A DNA stretch of 64,000 nt, taken from Burkholderia mayonis (lineage in GTDB: Bacteria; Pseudomonadota; Gammaproteobacteria; Burkholderiales; Burkholderiaceae). A program made the position numbers and the translations under genes. Under the pieces are notes generated by a model that saw only the letters and a list, made by a program, of their open reading frames with translations, ran no database searches and was not told the origin of the DNA. Every line of letters starts with the position of its first letter. Position 1 is the first letter of the stretch. Where the stretch lies: assembly GCF_001523745.2 (NCBI RefSeq), contig NZ_CP013387.1, positions 1,674,001 through 1,738,000 on the forward strand, given 5' to 3'. Of the stretch, positions 1 through 8,237 are shown piece after piece.

Positions 1-230
1 TCGACCGGCCTCGGATGACCGACCACCCGCCAACGCGTTTCACAACGGCATCTGTCGCAACGATGTCAGTCGATGCGTGCCACGGTAAAATTCACCCGTT
101 TCATCTTACTCGGCTCGTGCAGGCACCATGTGGGCAAATCGGCCGCAAGCACATCCATCTCGATCCACGTCGATCAGGGCGCGACATTCCCCGCTTCATC
201 GATTTTTCTTGATTCAACAGCATCCCGAAC

Positions 231-821
231 ATGACCTACACGCTCGCCGCCCGCTACACGCGCGAACTCGACATCCGCAAGAGCCGCTTCATCGCGTATG
301 CGATCCCGGTCGAGGACCGCGACGCGGCGATGGTCGAGTTGCAGCGCCTGCGCGCCGAGCATCCGACCGCGACGCACGTCTGCTGGGCGCTGCTCGCGGG
401 CGGCCAGTCCGGAATGTCGGATGACGGCGAGCCGTCCGGCACCGCTGGCCGGCCGATCCTCGAGGTGCTGCGCCATCACGATCTCGACGGCGTGCTTGCG
501 GCGGTCGTCCGCTACTTCGGCGGCGTGAAGCTCGGCGCGGGCGGCCTCGTGCGCGCGTACACCGACGCGATCGCCGCCGCGCTCCTCGATGCCGAACGCA
601 TCGAGCGGATCGCGTACGCACGGCTTGCGATCGAAGTCGGCTATCCCGACGAGGCGCGCGTGCGCCGCTGGATTGAGCAGGAAGGGCACGATCTCGTCGA
701 CAGCGCGTACGGGATGACGGTCAAGCTCGTGGTCCGACTGCCCGCGACCGCGGTCGATGCGGCCCGCGACACGCTGTTCGATCTGACGCAAGGGCGCGCC
801 GGGTTTCCTTCAGTCGATTGA
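231..821 (+). CDS. yigZ: YigZ/IMPACT family protein
   Basis: The 196-residue protein has the IMPACT-family (UPF0029) layout: an N-terminal domain with the signature region RYFGGVKLGAGGLVRAY at about residues 93-109, then a short alpha/beta C-terminal domain (about 130-190). The IMPACT fold is related to ribosome- and GCN1-linked regulators; the bacterial members have no settled biochemical role. Length matches E. coli YigZ (about 200 residues). The ATG at 231 is taken because the family N-terminus (YTLAARYTRELDIRKSRFIA) begins here. It stands alone; no operon partner is visible within 300 bases downstream. Confidence 0.9.
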   Translation: MTYTLAARYTRELDIRKSRFIAYAIPVEDRDAAMVELQRLRAEHPTATHVCWALLAGGQSGMSDDGEPSGTAGRPILEVLRHHDLDGVLAAVVRYFGGVKLGAGGLVRAYTDAIAAALLDAERIERIAYARLAIEVGYPDEARVRRWIEQEGHDLVDSAYGMTVKLVVRLPATAVDAARDTLFDLTQGRAGFPSVD

Positions 822-1140
822 ACGCGCGACGCGCGCTCGGCTCGGCTCGGCGCAGCGTTCACGGACTGCCGGCCGCCGCGTCCGCATCGCGTGTCCGACA
901 TCGCGCGCCGTATCCGCCGAGCCTTCCGGTATCGATCGACGGCATGCCGAAGCGCTTTGGCACGAGGCGCCCCCCAACGACCCGCCTCGCTGCCGCCCGA
1001 TCGGACAAGCCATCTGCGGCCCACCCTAAACGCACCATCCCGCCCCCGCGCCTCGACAAAACGGATGACCGCCGCCCCCGGTTTGCGCTATCGTGGCGTC
1101 ACTTTTCCACGTCAATCCGCGCCGACCACGCAACGCCCCC
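822..1140. other. Intergenic spacer, no gene seen
   Basis: About 320 bases between yigZ and the EamA exporter. Reading frames here are arginine/proline-rich GC artefacts without family resemblance. It should hold the exporter promoter, but I see no convincing -35/-10 pair. Confidence 0.5.
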
Positions 1141-2205
1141 ATGCCCGCACGCCTGCACGCGGCGTTCACCGCCCTCCTCGCCGCCGCGCTGTTCGGCGCC
1201 GCCACGCCGCTCGCGAAGACGCTGCTAGGCTCGCTCACGCCGTTCATGGTCGCCGGCCTCTTCTATCTCGGCAGCGGCGTCGGCCTCGCCGCGTTCATGC
1301 TGATTCGCCGGCTCGCGCGCCGCGCCGACGCATCGCAGGCCGAGCAGTCGCGGCTGCCGCTCGCCGAACTCCCATGGCTCGCGGGCGCGGTCGCGGCAGG
1401 CGGCGTCGCGGGCCCCGCGCTGCTGATGCTCGGCCTCGCGACGACGCCCGCCGCAACGGGCGCGCTGTTGCTGAACCTCGAAGGCGTCTTCACCGCGGTG
1501 ATCGCATGGGTGGTGTTCCGCGAGAACGTCGATGCGCAGATCTTCGTCGGCATGGTCGCGATCGTCGCGGGCGGCGTGCTGCTGTCGTGGCATCCGGGTG
1601 AGGCGGGCGTGCCGCTCGGTGCGCTGCTCGTCGCGGCCGCGTGCGCGTGCTGGGCGATCGACAACAACCTGACGCGCAAGGTCTCGACCCACGACGCCGC
1701 GACGATCGCCTGCATCAAGGGACTCGTCGCGGGCTCGGTCAATCTTGGGATCGCGCTTGCGCTCGGCGCGAAGCCGCCCACCGCCGCCGCGACGGCCGCC
1801 GCGATGCTGACGGGCTTCGCCGGCTACGGCGTGAGCCTCGTGCTGTTCGTCGTCGCGCTGCGCAACCTCGGCACCGCGCGCACCGGCGCGTATTTCTCGA
1901 TCGCGCCGCTGTTCGGCGTCGGGCTGTCGCTCGCGCTGTGGCCCGAATGGCCGCCGCTATCGTTCTGGGCGGCCGCGGCGCTGATGGCGATCGGCATCTG
2001 GCTGCATCTGCGCGAGCGGCACGAACATTCGCACACGCACGACGCGCTCGAGCACAACCACCGGCATCGTCACGACGAGCATCACCAGCACACGCACGAT
2101 TTCGCCTGGGACGGCGCGGAGCCTCACACGCATCCGCATCGGCACGCGCCGATCACGCATACGCACGCGCACTTCCCGGATATTCATCATCGGCACTCGC
2201 ACTGA
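1141..2205 (+). CDS. EamA/DMT-family transporter with histidine-rich tail
   Basis: A membrane protein of about 354 residues with ten predicted hydrophobic segments arranged as two EamA repeats, typical of drug/metabolite transporters. The ATG at 1141 (MPARLHAAFTALLAAALFG) is preferred to one at 1093 because TM1 follows at once; the longer form adds a polar Arg/Pro-rich stretch. After the last membrane helix (IGIWLHLRERHEHSHTH) the last 60 or so residues are extremely rich in His, with many H-x-H motifs. Such tails bind Zn, Ni or Co in metal carriers. DMT members usually export amino acids or metabolites, so metal sensing or export is an inference from the tail only. Confidence 0.85.
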   Translation: MPARLHAAFTALLAAALFGAATPLAKTLLGSLTPFMVAGLFYLGSGVGLAAFMLIRRLARRADASQAEQSRLPLAELPWLAGAVAAGGVAGPALLMLGLATTPAATGALLLNLEGVFTAVIAWVVFRENVDAQIFVGMVAIVAGGVLLSWHPGEAGVPLGALLVAAACACWAIDNNLTRKVSTHDAATIACIKGLVAGSVNLGIALALGAKPPTAAATAAAMLTGFAGYGVSLVLFVVALRNLGTARTGAYFSIAPLFGVGLSLALWPEWPPLSFWAAAALMAIGIWLHLRERHEHSHTHDALEHNHRHRHDEHHQHTHDFAWDGAEPHTHPHRHAPITHTHAHFPDIHHRHSH

Positions 2206-2221
2206 GTAACCGTCTGCCGAG

Positions 2222-2446
2222 TCAAGTGCGATGAAGGGAATTGTCCCAAGGGGTGTTGGATCTGACCATGGCATTGAGCATGGTCAGGGGCTTGCGCATG
2301 CAGACGACCAGCGCGACCTTGGGCAGTTTGCCGCCAGTGATCAAGCGCTGGTAGAAGGCGGTGATGGCGGGATGGCGGCTCGCGGCCGGCTTCGCGGCTT
2401 CGGGCTTGGCTTGGCGCGGCTTAGCTTTGGCCTCGGCCAGCAGCAA
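2222..2446 (-). pseudogene. IS110/IS1111-type transposase C-terminal remnant
   Basis: The minus-strand frame contains about 45 residues (HPAITAFYQRLITGGKLPKVALVVCMRKPLTMLNAMVR) matching the C-terminal end of IS110/IS1111-family transposases. The upstream part of the frame is a Lys/Ala/Pro-rich stretch (LAEAKAKPRQAKPEAAK) that does not belong to a transposase. The rest of the element is absent, so this is a scar of an old insertion between the exporter and the Nramp-like gene. It is a different element from the IS110 transposase at 52.3-53.5 kb, whose C-terminus is unlike it. Confidence 0.75.
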
Positions 2447-2529
2447 GCCTCGCGGCTTGGCCTCAGCGTCGACGTCGGCAAACCACAGGTCCGCTACCGC
2501 AGCGTCGCTCGCGTGCCAGCGTCACGATG

Positions 2530-3780
2530 TCACGACAACACGCCCGACGCCGCGCCGACGACCCCGGCGACGCTCACCGCCGCCGCCGCCACCGCCACGA
2601 TCCACAGATAAGCGCCGCGCGGCCGCTGCGCGGGCGGCAGCGCGATCGCCGCGAGCGCGACCAGCAATCCGGCGACGAGCGGCAGCATCACCGCGTTGAC
2701 CACCTGTGCGGCGACGTTCAGCGACACCAGATCGGGGGCAATCCAGACGATCGCCGCGCAGCCGGCGACCGACGCGACATAGATCCCGTAGAACCACGGC
2801 GCGCGCGTCGGCCGATCGTCGAGCGAGCGCTCGTAGCCGGCGACTTCGCCGAGCCCCCATGCGAGCGACAATGAGCAGACGATTGCCGCAACCATCGACG
2901 CGCCCAGCACGCCCGCGCCGAACAGCACGCGCGCCGCGTGCGGGCCGACCGCCGTTTCGAGCGCCGTGCTGATTTCGCCGACGCTGCCCAGCGCGCGGGC
3001 CGCGCCGTCGCCTGCGAGCGTCGCCGCGGCCGCGACGAGCACCGCGCCCGTCAGCAGTTGCGTCAGCACGGCGCCCGCCGCCGTCTCGGCGCGCGCCGCG
3101 CGATGGTCGCCCGGTCCGAGCCGCTTGTCGGCGACGGCCGCCTGCTGATAGAAGACCATCCAGGGATTGAACGTCGCGCCGATCAGCGCGGCCGCGAGAT
3201 AGCCGAACGGCGCGCCGGCGGACACCGGCTGCTCGGCGTGCGAGAACAGCCCGCGCCACTGCGGATGGGCTTTCCACGCGACGACGAAGAACGTCAGCTC
3301 GAACGCGCCGATCACGATTGCCGCCTTGTCGACGCGCTTGTGCGAGCCCGTCATCACGATCGCGATCAGCAGCGCGACGGCGAGCGGCAGGCTGACCGCG
3401 CGCGGCACGCCGAACATCTCGCCGATGCCGGCGACGCCCGTGAACTCGGTCACGAGCGAGCCGAGCACCGCGACGACGAGGCCCGCCGCGGACAGCCACG
3501 CCCATCCCACGCCGAAATGCTCGCGGATCAGCTCGCCGTGGCCACGCCCGGTGAAGATGCCGAGCCGCACGGTCAACTCCTGGATCATGTACAGCAGCGG
3601 CACGAGGCCGAGCAGCAGCATCAGCGGGCCGACGCCCCACTGCACGCCCGCTTGCGCGGCGGTGACGACGTTCCCGGCGTCGCAATCCGCGAGCATGACG
3701 AGGAGTCCCGGCCCCCATAGCGCCGCCCATCGCCGGCCAGCGGGCAGATTCGATTTCGACGGAAGGGAAGAGCCCGGCAT
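2530..3780 (-). CDS. Nramp-related divalent metal transporter
   Basis: A 416-residue polytopic membrane protein of the Nramp superfamily (LeuT fold, about 11 helices). The start at 3780 (MPGSSLPSKSNLPAGRRW) is preferred to the ATG at 3918 because the extra 46 residues look non-coding. The TM1 site, DPGN in classical Mn/Fe transporters, here reads DCDAGN; the TM6 site, usually a Met-Pro-His segment, reads NPWMVFYQQ. The soft-metal-binding methionine therefore seems replaced. Known: related proteins that lost this methionine prefer harder ions such as Mg. Substrate cannot be set from sequence. It lies tail-to-tail with the EamA exporter across an IS scar. Confidence 0.85.
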   Translation of the reverse strand: MPGSSLPSKSNLPAGRRWAALWGPGLLVMLADCDAGNVVTAAQAGVQWGVGPLMLLLGLVPLLYMIQELTVRLGIFTGRGHGELIREHFGVGWAWLSAAGLVVAVLGSLVTEFTGVAGIGEMFGVPRAVSLPLAVALLIAIVMTGSHKRVDKAAIVIGAFELTFFVVAWKAHPQWRGLFSHAEQPVSAGAPFGYLAAALIGATFNPWMVFYQQAAVADKRLGPGDHRAARAETAAGAVLTQLLTGAVLVAAAATLAGDGAARALGSVGEISTALETAVGPHAARVLFGAGVLGASMVAAIVCSLSLAWGLGEVAGYERSLDDRPTRAPWFYGIYVASVAGCAAIVWIAPDLVSLNVAAQVVNAVMLPLVAGLLVALAAIALPPAQRPRGAYLWIVAVAAAAVSVAGVVGAASGVLS

Positions 3781-3931
3781 GGATACTGAAAGGTTACATC
3801 GGTAGTATGCGGCGGCCGATTGTAGCGCGCCGGACGCGGCCGACGCGAGCGGCGCATCGGCGCATCGGCGCGCATAGTACGCAGTTCCCCGCGACGGCGA
3901 ACACGGCATCCCCTTCACTTCGATAATCGAT

Positions 3932-4012
3932 ATGGAAACCTACATTCTGCTTGGCGTCGGCCTCGGCGCAGGCCTGCTGATTGCGATCTGGGGCATCAGC
4001 CAGCTCAAGTAA
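3932..4012 (+). CDS. Possible 26-residue single-span membrane peptide
   Basis: An ATG at 3932 opens a 26-codon frame, METYILLGVGLGAG... ending ISQLK, followed by TAA. It is one clean hydrophobic helix with a polar C-terminus, as in small membrane proteins. GC at third positions is high and the reading is free of rare codons, which supports coding. No good ribosome-binding site precedes it, and there is no obvious partner: it is divergent from the Nramp-like gene and runs toward a pseudogene. No family is recognised. Confidence 0.4.
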   Translation: METYILLGVGLGAGLLIAIWGISQLK

Positions 4013-4204
4013 GCGAAGGCGTGTCGAATGTGCGTGGGCGGCCGCGCGTGAAAGCGCCGCGCCGTCGTGCGCGCATGGCGCGGACATCGGCGAGGCTGAC
4101 CAGGAACACAGGCGCCCAACGGGCGTGAGTCGGAACGAGACTCAGACGTCGCAACACGACGCCGCATGCCGCCGCACACGCAGCCATTGGAAAGCACACG
4201 TTCG

Positions 4205-4916
4205 CCGGACGCGCCCCCTCGCGACGCCCGCATCCCCGCCTCCGCCTCACCGTCGGTCCACGGCGAGCCCAGGTAATCGCCCGCGAGCAGCATGCGTCGG
4301 CGCGCGTCCGCGCTCGCGCGGTACGCGGCGATCGCGCGCGGCCGACGCGCGACAGCGGCTCCGCCGCTTCCCAGCGCCGAACGCGCACCGCCGTCACCGC
4401 GTCGGCGAGGCCCGGCGACAGCGCGTTCGCGTCGTCGAGCACGACACACGCGATCTCGTCGTCCGACGCGTCGCGCGGCGCGCTCGCACTGTCGTGCCCG
4501 AGCATTGCCGACACGACGTCGCCGTGCCCGCCGCCGATTCGGCGCCCGCGCTCGAACGTCAGCGCCGCGATGCGGCGCGCGCCCGGCGACAGCAGCGCGC
4601 CGTAGACGCATCGCAGCCGCGACGGCCCGCGCCAACGCGACGACAGGCCGAACGCGACGTGCACGGCGCGCGCATAGCCGGTCGGCGAGCAGTACGCGCT
4701 CGGCATCGGTATTGCGCGCGCCAGATGCGGCGCGCGACGGTCGCGGGCGTCGCGACGATCGCGGCGTCGAAGCGCAACGCGTGATCGCCGACGCGCGCCG
4801 TGACGCCGCGCGCGCGTCCGCCGACAGCGCGTCGACCGGCATCCCGTAGCGCACGTCGAGCCGGGCGGCGAGCGCGCCGGGCAAAGCAGCGTGGAGCGCG
4901 CCGACCGGACACCGAG
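4205..4916 (-). pseudogene. Decayed FAD-dependent amine-oxidase-like gene
   Basis: Pieces of one flavoprotein appear in successive minus-strand frames: ALPGALAARLDVRYGMPVDAL (4830-4905), RGVTARVGDHALRFDAAIVATPATVARRIW (near 4720-4815), then YARAVHVAFGLSSRWRG onward (4390-4685), and finally RMLLAGDYLGSPWTDGEAEAG (4230-4290). Order and content match the middle and C-terminal FAD-binding part of the protoporphyrinogen-oxidase/amine-oxidase family. At least three frameshifts separate the blocks and the N-terminal nucleotide-binding domain is missing: the remnant begins against the ilvA stop codon. It is therefore non-functional; which flavoenzyme it was cannot be told. Confidence 0.75.
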
Positions 4917-4918
4917 CG

Positions 4919-6520
4919 TCAGCCGAGAAACAGTCGATAAGCGGGATTGCCGGTTTCCTCGCGAAACGGATAGCCGAGCGCCGCGAGGAAGCGGTCGAAC
5001 TCCGCGTGGTCCGCCTGCGGCACCTGCAGGCCGACGAGGATCGAGCTGTAGTCGGCGCCCTGGTTCCGGTAATGGAACAGGCTGATGTTCCAGTCGGGCG
5101 CCATCGACGACAGGAACTTCATCAGCGCGCCCGGCCGTTCGGGGAATTCGAAGCGGAACAGCCGCTCGTCGTGCGCGAGCGGCGAGCGGCCGCCGACCAT
5201 GTAGCGGATGTGCTGCTTCGACAGCTCGTCGCCGGACAGATCGACGGTCGTGAAGCCGTGCGCGGCGAAGGTGCGCGAGATCTCGTCGGATTCGTCGCGC
5301 CGCTTGATCTGCACGCCGACGAAGATGTGCGCCGATTGCGCGTCGGCGATCCGGTAGTTGAACTCGGTCACGTTGCGCTCGCCGACGAGCGAGCAGAAGC
5401 GCCTGAAGCTGCCGCGCTCCTCGGGGATCGTCACCGCGAACACCGCCTCGCGCGCTTCACCCACTTCCGCGCGCTCGGCGACGAAGCGCATCCGGTCGAA
5501 GTTCATGTTCGCGCCGGACGTGATCGCGACGAGCGTCTCGCCCTCGATGCCTTCGCGCTCCGCATACAGTTTCGCGCCCGCGACCGCGAGCGAGCCGGCC
5601 GGTTCGAGCACGCTGCGCGTGTCCTGGAACACATCCTTGATCGCCGCGCAGAGCGCGTCGGTGTCGACCGTCACGACATCGTCGAGATACGCGGTGCAGA
5701 GCCGGAACGTCTCTTCGCCGACGAGCTTCACCGCAGTGCCGTCGGAGAAGAGGCCGACCTCGGGCAGCTCGACGCGCTTGCCCGCCGCGAGCGAGCGCTT
5801 CATCGCGCACGAATCGTCCGTCTGCACGCCGATCACCTTGATCTCGGGGCGCACCGCCTTCACGTACGCCGCGACGCCCGCAGCCAGGCTGCCGCCGCCG
5901 ATCGGCACGAAGATCGCATGGATCGGCCCCGAATGCCGATGCAGCACTTCCTTCGCGACCGTGCCCTGCCCGGCGATCACGTACGGATCGTCGAACGCCG
6001 GAATGAACGCGAGCCCGTCGCGCTGCTGCAGGCGCAGCGCGTGCGCATAGGCGTCGCTGTACGACTCGCCCGCCTGCACGACGTCGACGAACGCGCCGCC
6101 GTGCGCGCGCACCGCATCGACCTTCACCTGCGGCGCCGTCTGAGGCACGACGATCGTCGCCTTCACGCCGAGCCGCGCCGCCGCGAGCGCGACGCCCTGC
6201 GCGTGGTTGCCCGCCGATGCGGTGATCACGCCGCGCGCGAGCGCGTCGGCGGATAGATGCGCCATCTTGTTGTACGCGCCGCGAATCTTGAACGAGAACA
6301 CCGGCTGCGTGTCCTCGCGCTTGAGCCAGACCGTGTTGCGCACGCGCGCCGACAGATTCCGCGCGCACTCGAGCGCCGTCTCGCGCGCGACGTCGTAGAC
6401 GCGCGCGTTCAGAATCAGCTTCAGATAATCGTCGAGTGCGCTCGCGCAGGCCGCGATCGTCGCGGCTGCATCGGGCATGCGGGTTTCGGGCGTTTCCGTA
6501 ACGGCGTCGGCTGACTGCAT
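4919..6520 (-). CDS. ilvA: Threonine ammonia-lyase, biosynthetic
   Basis: PLP-dependent conversion of threonine to 2-oxobutanoate, the first step toward isoleucine. The 533-residue protein has the catalytic fold with the PLP lysine in FSFKIRGAYNK (about Lys78), the SAGNHAQG phosphate/substrate loop, GGGSLAAG for cofactor phosphate, and two C-terminal ACT-like regulatory repeats (from about residue 335), the arrangement of isoleucine-inhibited IlvA. Start chosen at 6520 (MQSADAVTE) because AGGAGAG lies just upstream; an ATG 14 codons earlier falls beyond that site, close behind the attenuator T-run. Expression is probably attenuated by the leader and hairpin just upstream. Confidence 0.95.
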   Translation of the reverse strand: MQSADAVTETPETRMPDAAATIAACASALDDYLKLILNARVYDVARETALECARNLSARVRNTVWLKREDTQPVFSFKIRGAYNKMAHLSADALARGVITASAGNHAQGVALAAARLGVKATIVVPQTAPQVKVDAVRAHGGAFVDVVQAGESYSDAYAHALRLQQRDGLAFIPAFDDPYVIAGQGTVAKEVLHRHSGPIHAIFVPIGGGSLAAGVAAYVKAVRPEIKVIGVQTDDSCAMKRSLAAGKRVELPEVGLFSDGTAVKLVGEETFRLCTAYLDDVVTVDTDALCAAIKDVFQDTRSVLEPAGSLAVAGAKLYAEREGIEGETLVAITSGANMNFDRMRFVAERAEVGEAREAVFAVTIPEERGSFRRFCSLVGERNVTEFNYRIADAQSAHIFVGVQIKRRDESDEISRTFAAHGFTTVDLSGDELSKQHIRYMVGGRSPLAHDERLFRFEFPERPGALMKFLSSMAPDWNISLFHYRNQGADYSSILVGLQVPQADHAEFDRFLAALGYPFREETGNPAYRLFLG

Positions 6521-6564
6521 GACATGCTCTCCTGGGAATGGACGCCCGGGAGACGGAAACAAAA

Positions 6565-6586
6565 AACCCGCCTCACGAGGCGGGTT
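6565..6586 (-). terminator. Attenuator hairpin before ilvA
   Basis: On the minus strand AACCCGCC and GGCGGGTT form a perfect 8-bp GC-rich stem with a loop of about six bases, followed at once by a run of six Ts. It lies between the leader peptide stop (6611) and the ilvA start (6520), the position of an amino-acid attenuator. Intrinsic-terminator form is visible directly; the competing antiterminator fold is not worked out. Confidence 0.8.
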
Positions 6587-6610
6587 GCTGTGATTGCTTT
6601 CGGACGCGCG

Positions 6611-6673
6611 CTAACCCACCATTCGATGAATGGTGCGAATAATGTGCGCAATGCGGAAGCAACGGGAATTCAT
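6611..6673 (-). CDS. Isoleucine-rich leader peptide of ilvA
   Basis: A 20-codon frame, ATG at 6673 to TAG at 6611, reads MNSRCFRIAHIIRTIHRMVG. Four of its codons are Ile (ATT each time), plus one Thr and one Val, all relevant to the pathway of the next gene. It is followed by an intrinsic terminator hairpin and then ilvA, the classical attenuation order: ribosomes stalling at Ile codons when charged tRNA-Ile is scarce would prevent the terminator. A TTGACA element lies upstream near 6704-6709. The ribosome-binding site is weak. Role inferred from composition and position. Confidence 0.7.
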   Translation of the reverse strand: MNSRCFRIAHIIRTIHRMVG

Positions 6674-6787
6674 GTGCGCAAGCTTGAGCCGGCGCGCGCG
6701 GTTTGTCAATCCTTCGCCGACATCCTTCGCCGATAGGCCCGCGCGCCGCCGCACTGCGGGGCGGACGCCGGTTGCCCGGCCGCAGTC

Positions 6788-7717
6788 TCAGTAAATCTCC
6801 GGGACGATCATATCCGCCGGCACCGGACGCCGGATGTAGTCGTCGTGATGCTCTCGCTGCGGCAAATGCACCGGATCGCGTTCGATCTCGTAGTACGGCA
6901 CGAGGCTCAGCAGATGGTGTATGCAGTTGAGCCGCGCGCGCTTCTTGTCGACCGCCTGCACGACCCACCACGGCGCCTCGGGGATGTGCGTGCGCATCAG
7001 CATCTCCTCCTTTGCCGCCGTATACGCCTCCCAGCGGCGCCGGCTCTCGAGATCCATCGGGCTCAGCTTCCATTGCTTGAGCGGATCGTCGATGCGGTTC
7101 TGGAAGCGCACTTCCTGCTCTTCGTCGGTGATCGAGAACCAGTACTTGACGATCTGGATCCCGCTGCGCGCGAGCATCTTCTCGAATTCCGGCACCGACC
7201 GGTAAAACTCTTCGTGCTCATCGTCGGTGCAGAAGTTCATCACGCGCTCGACGCCCGCGCGGTTGTACCAGCTCCGGTCGAACAGCACGATTTCGCCGCC
7301 CGCGGGCAGATGCGCGACGTAGCGCTGGAAATACCATTGCGTGCGCTCGCGATTGCTCGGCGCCGGCAGCGCGGCGACCCGGCACACGCGCGGATTCAGC
7401 CGCTGCGTGATGCGCTTGATCACGCCGCCCTTGCCCGCCGCGTCGCGCCCCTCGAAGATCACGACGAGCCGGTGCCCGGTGCGCACGACCCAGTCCTGCA
7501 GCTTCACGAGCTCGCCCTGCATGCGGAACAGCTCGCGGAAATAGTGCTTGCGCGCCTCGCGGCGCTCGGCGGAAAAGAGCGGCTCGTCGTCTTCGAAGCG
7601 ACGATCGTCGAGCTCCATCTCGAGCTCTTCGTCGTACGCGTCGACGAGATCCTCCTCGAAGCGGCGTTGCCGCTCGTGCAGCGGCGCCGTGTCGCGCCGT
7701 GTTTCCTTCTCGCTCAT
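6788..7717 (-). CDS. ppk2: Polyphosphate kinase 2 family protein
   Basis: A 309-residue soluble kinase of the PPK2 family, which transfers phosphate between polyphosphate and nucleoside di- or monophosphates. Walker A is GRDAAGKGG (residues 90-98), Walker B is the family motif DRSWYNR (147-153), and the lid region with RRRWEAYT follows. Single-domain length fits class I or III. An excellent site AAGGAGG sits before the ATG at 7717. It follows a repeat-rich spacer and is not in an operon with ilvA (268 bases and an attenuator between them). Confidence 0.93.
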   Translation of the reverse strand: MSEKETRRDTAPLHERQRRFEEDLVDAYDEELEMELDDRRFEDDEPLFSAERREARKHYFRELFRMQGELVKLQDWVVRTGHRLVVIFEGRDAAGKGGVIKRITQRLNPRVCRVAALPAPSNRERTQWYFQRYVAHLPAGGEIVLFDRSWYNRAGVERVMNFCTDDEHEEFYRSVPEFEKMLARSGIQIVKYWFSITDEEQEVRFQNRIDDPLKQWKLSPMDLESRRRWEAYTAAKEEMLMRTHIPEAPWWVVQAVDKKRARLNCIHHLLSLVPYYEIERDPVHLPQREHHDDYIRRPVPADMIVPEIY

Positions 7718-7840
7718 GTCGGCCTCCTTGCTGCGCGTCGCAGACGCGTTCCGCGGACATTATCGCAGGCTCGAGTGTCGCGGGAATGACTGCGCGCCGG
7801 TGTTCGCGAGGCCAAAGGCTGCGAGCGGTGCCGGACGGCC

Positions 7841-7985
7841 GGTTGCGGTTGCGGTTGCGGTTGCGGTTGCGGTTGCGGTTGCGGTTGCGGTTGCGGTTGC
7901 GGTGGACGGTGGACGGTGGACGGTGGGCCGTGGGCGGTGAACGGTGAACGGCGGGCGGCGGGCGGCGGGCGGCGGGCGGCGGGCG
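7841..7985. repeat. GGTTGC hexamer array and GC-rich heptamer array
   Basis: Exactly ten uninterrupted GGTTGC units cover 7841-7900. Three GGTGGAC units follow, then decaying GTGGGC/GTGAAC units and about five GGGCGGC units to roughly 7980; degenerate relatives continue toward 8070. Arrays like this vary by slipped-strand replication and serve as VNTR typing loci in the B. pseudomallei group. The array sits in the 520-base spacer (7718-8237) between ppk2 and the outer-membrane protein gene; I see no gene there. Confidence 0.92.
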
Positions 7986-8237
7986 ATGGTCGACCGGCGG
8001 TCAGAAAACGAAGAAAGACGGTCGGTAAACGGCGAACGGCTAATGGCCGACGGCAACCGGCAGCGGACGATCCGACCGTAGAGGCGCGGTTGCAGCAGGC
8101 AGTTCTCGGCAGACCGCTCGCCGGGTCCGCGCATGGGCGGCGCGCCTGCCGAGCGCCGGTTGCAGCGCGCCGCTGTCGAAGCGCCGCTCGCGGACAGCCG
8201 ACGGAACAGGCCGGCCGACGCCGCGCAGACACACCGC

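Noticed and set aside
15..212. 65-codon frame at the left edge
   Set aside because: No ribosome site, no family resemblance; likely non-coding upstream DNA of yigZ.
5006..6256. 416-codon plus-strand frame opposite ilvA
   Set aside because: Mirror frame of ilvA with no recognisable protein pattern.
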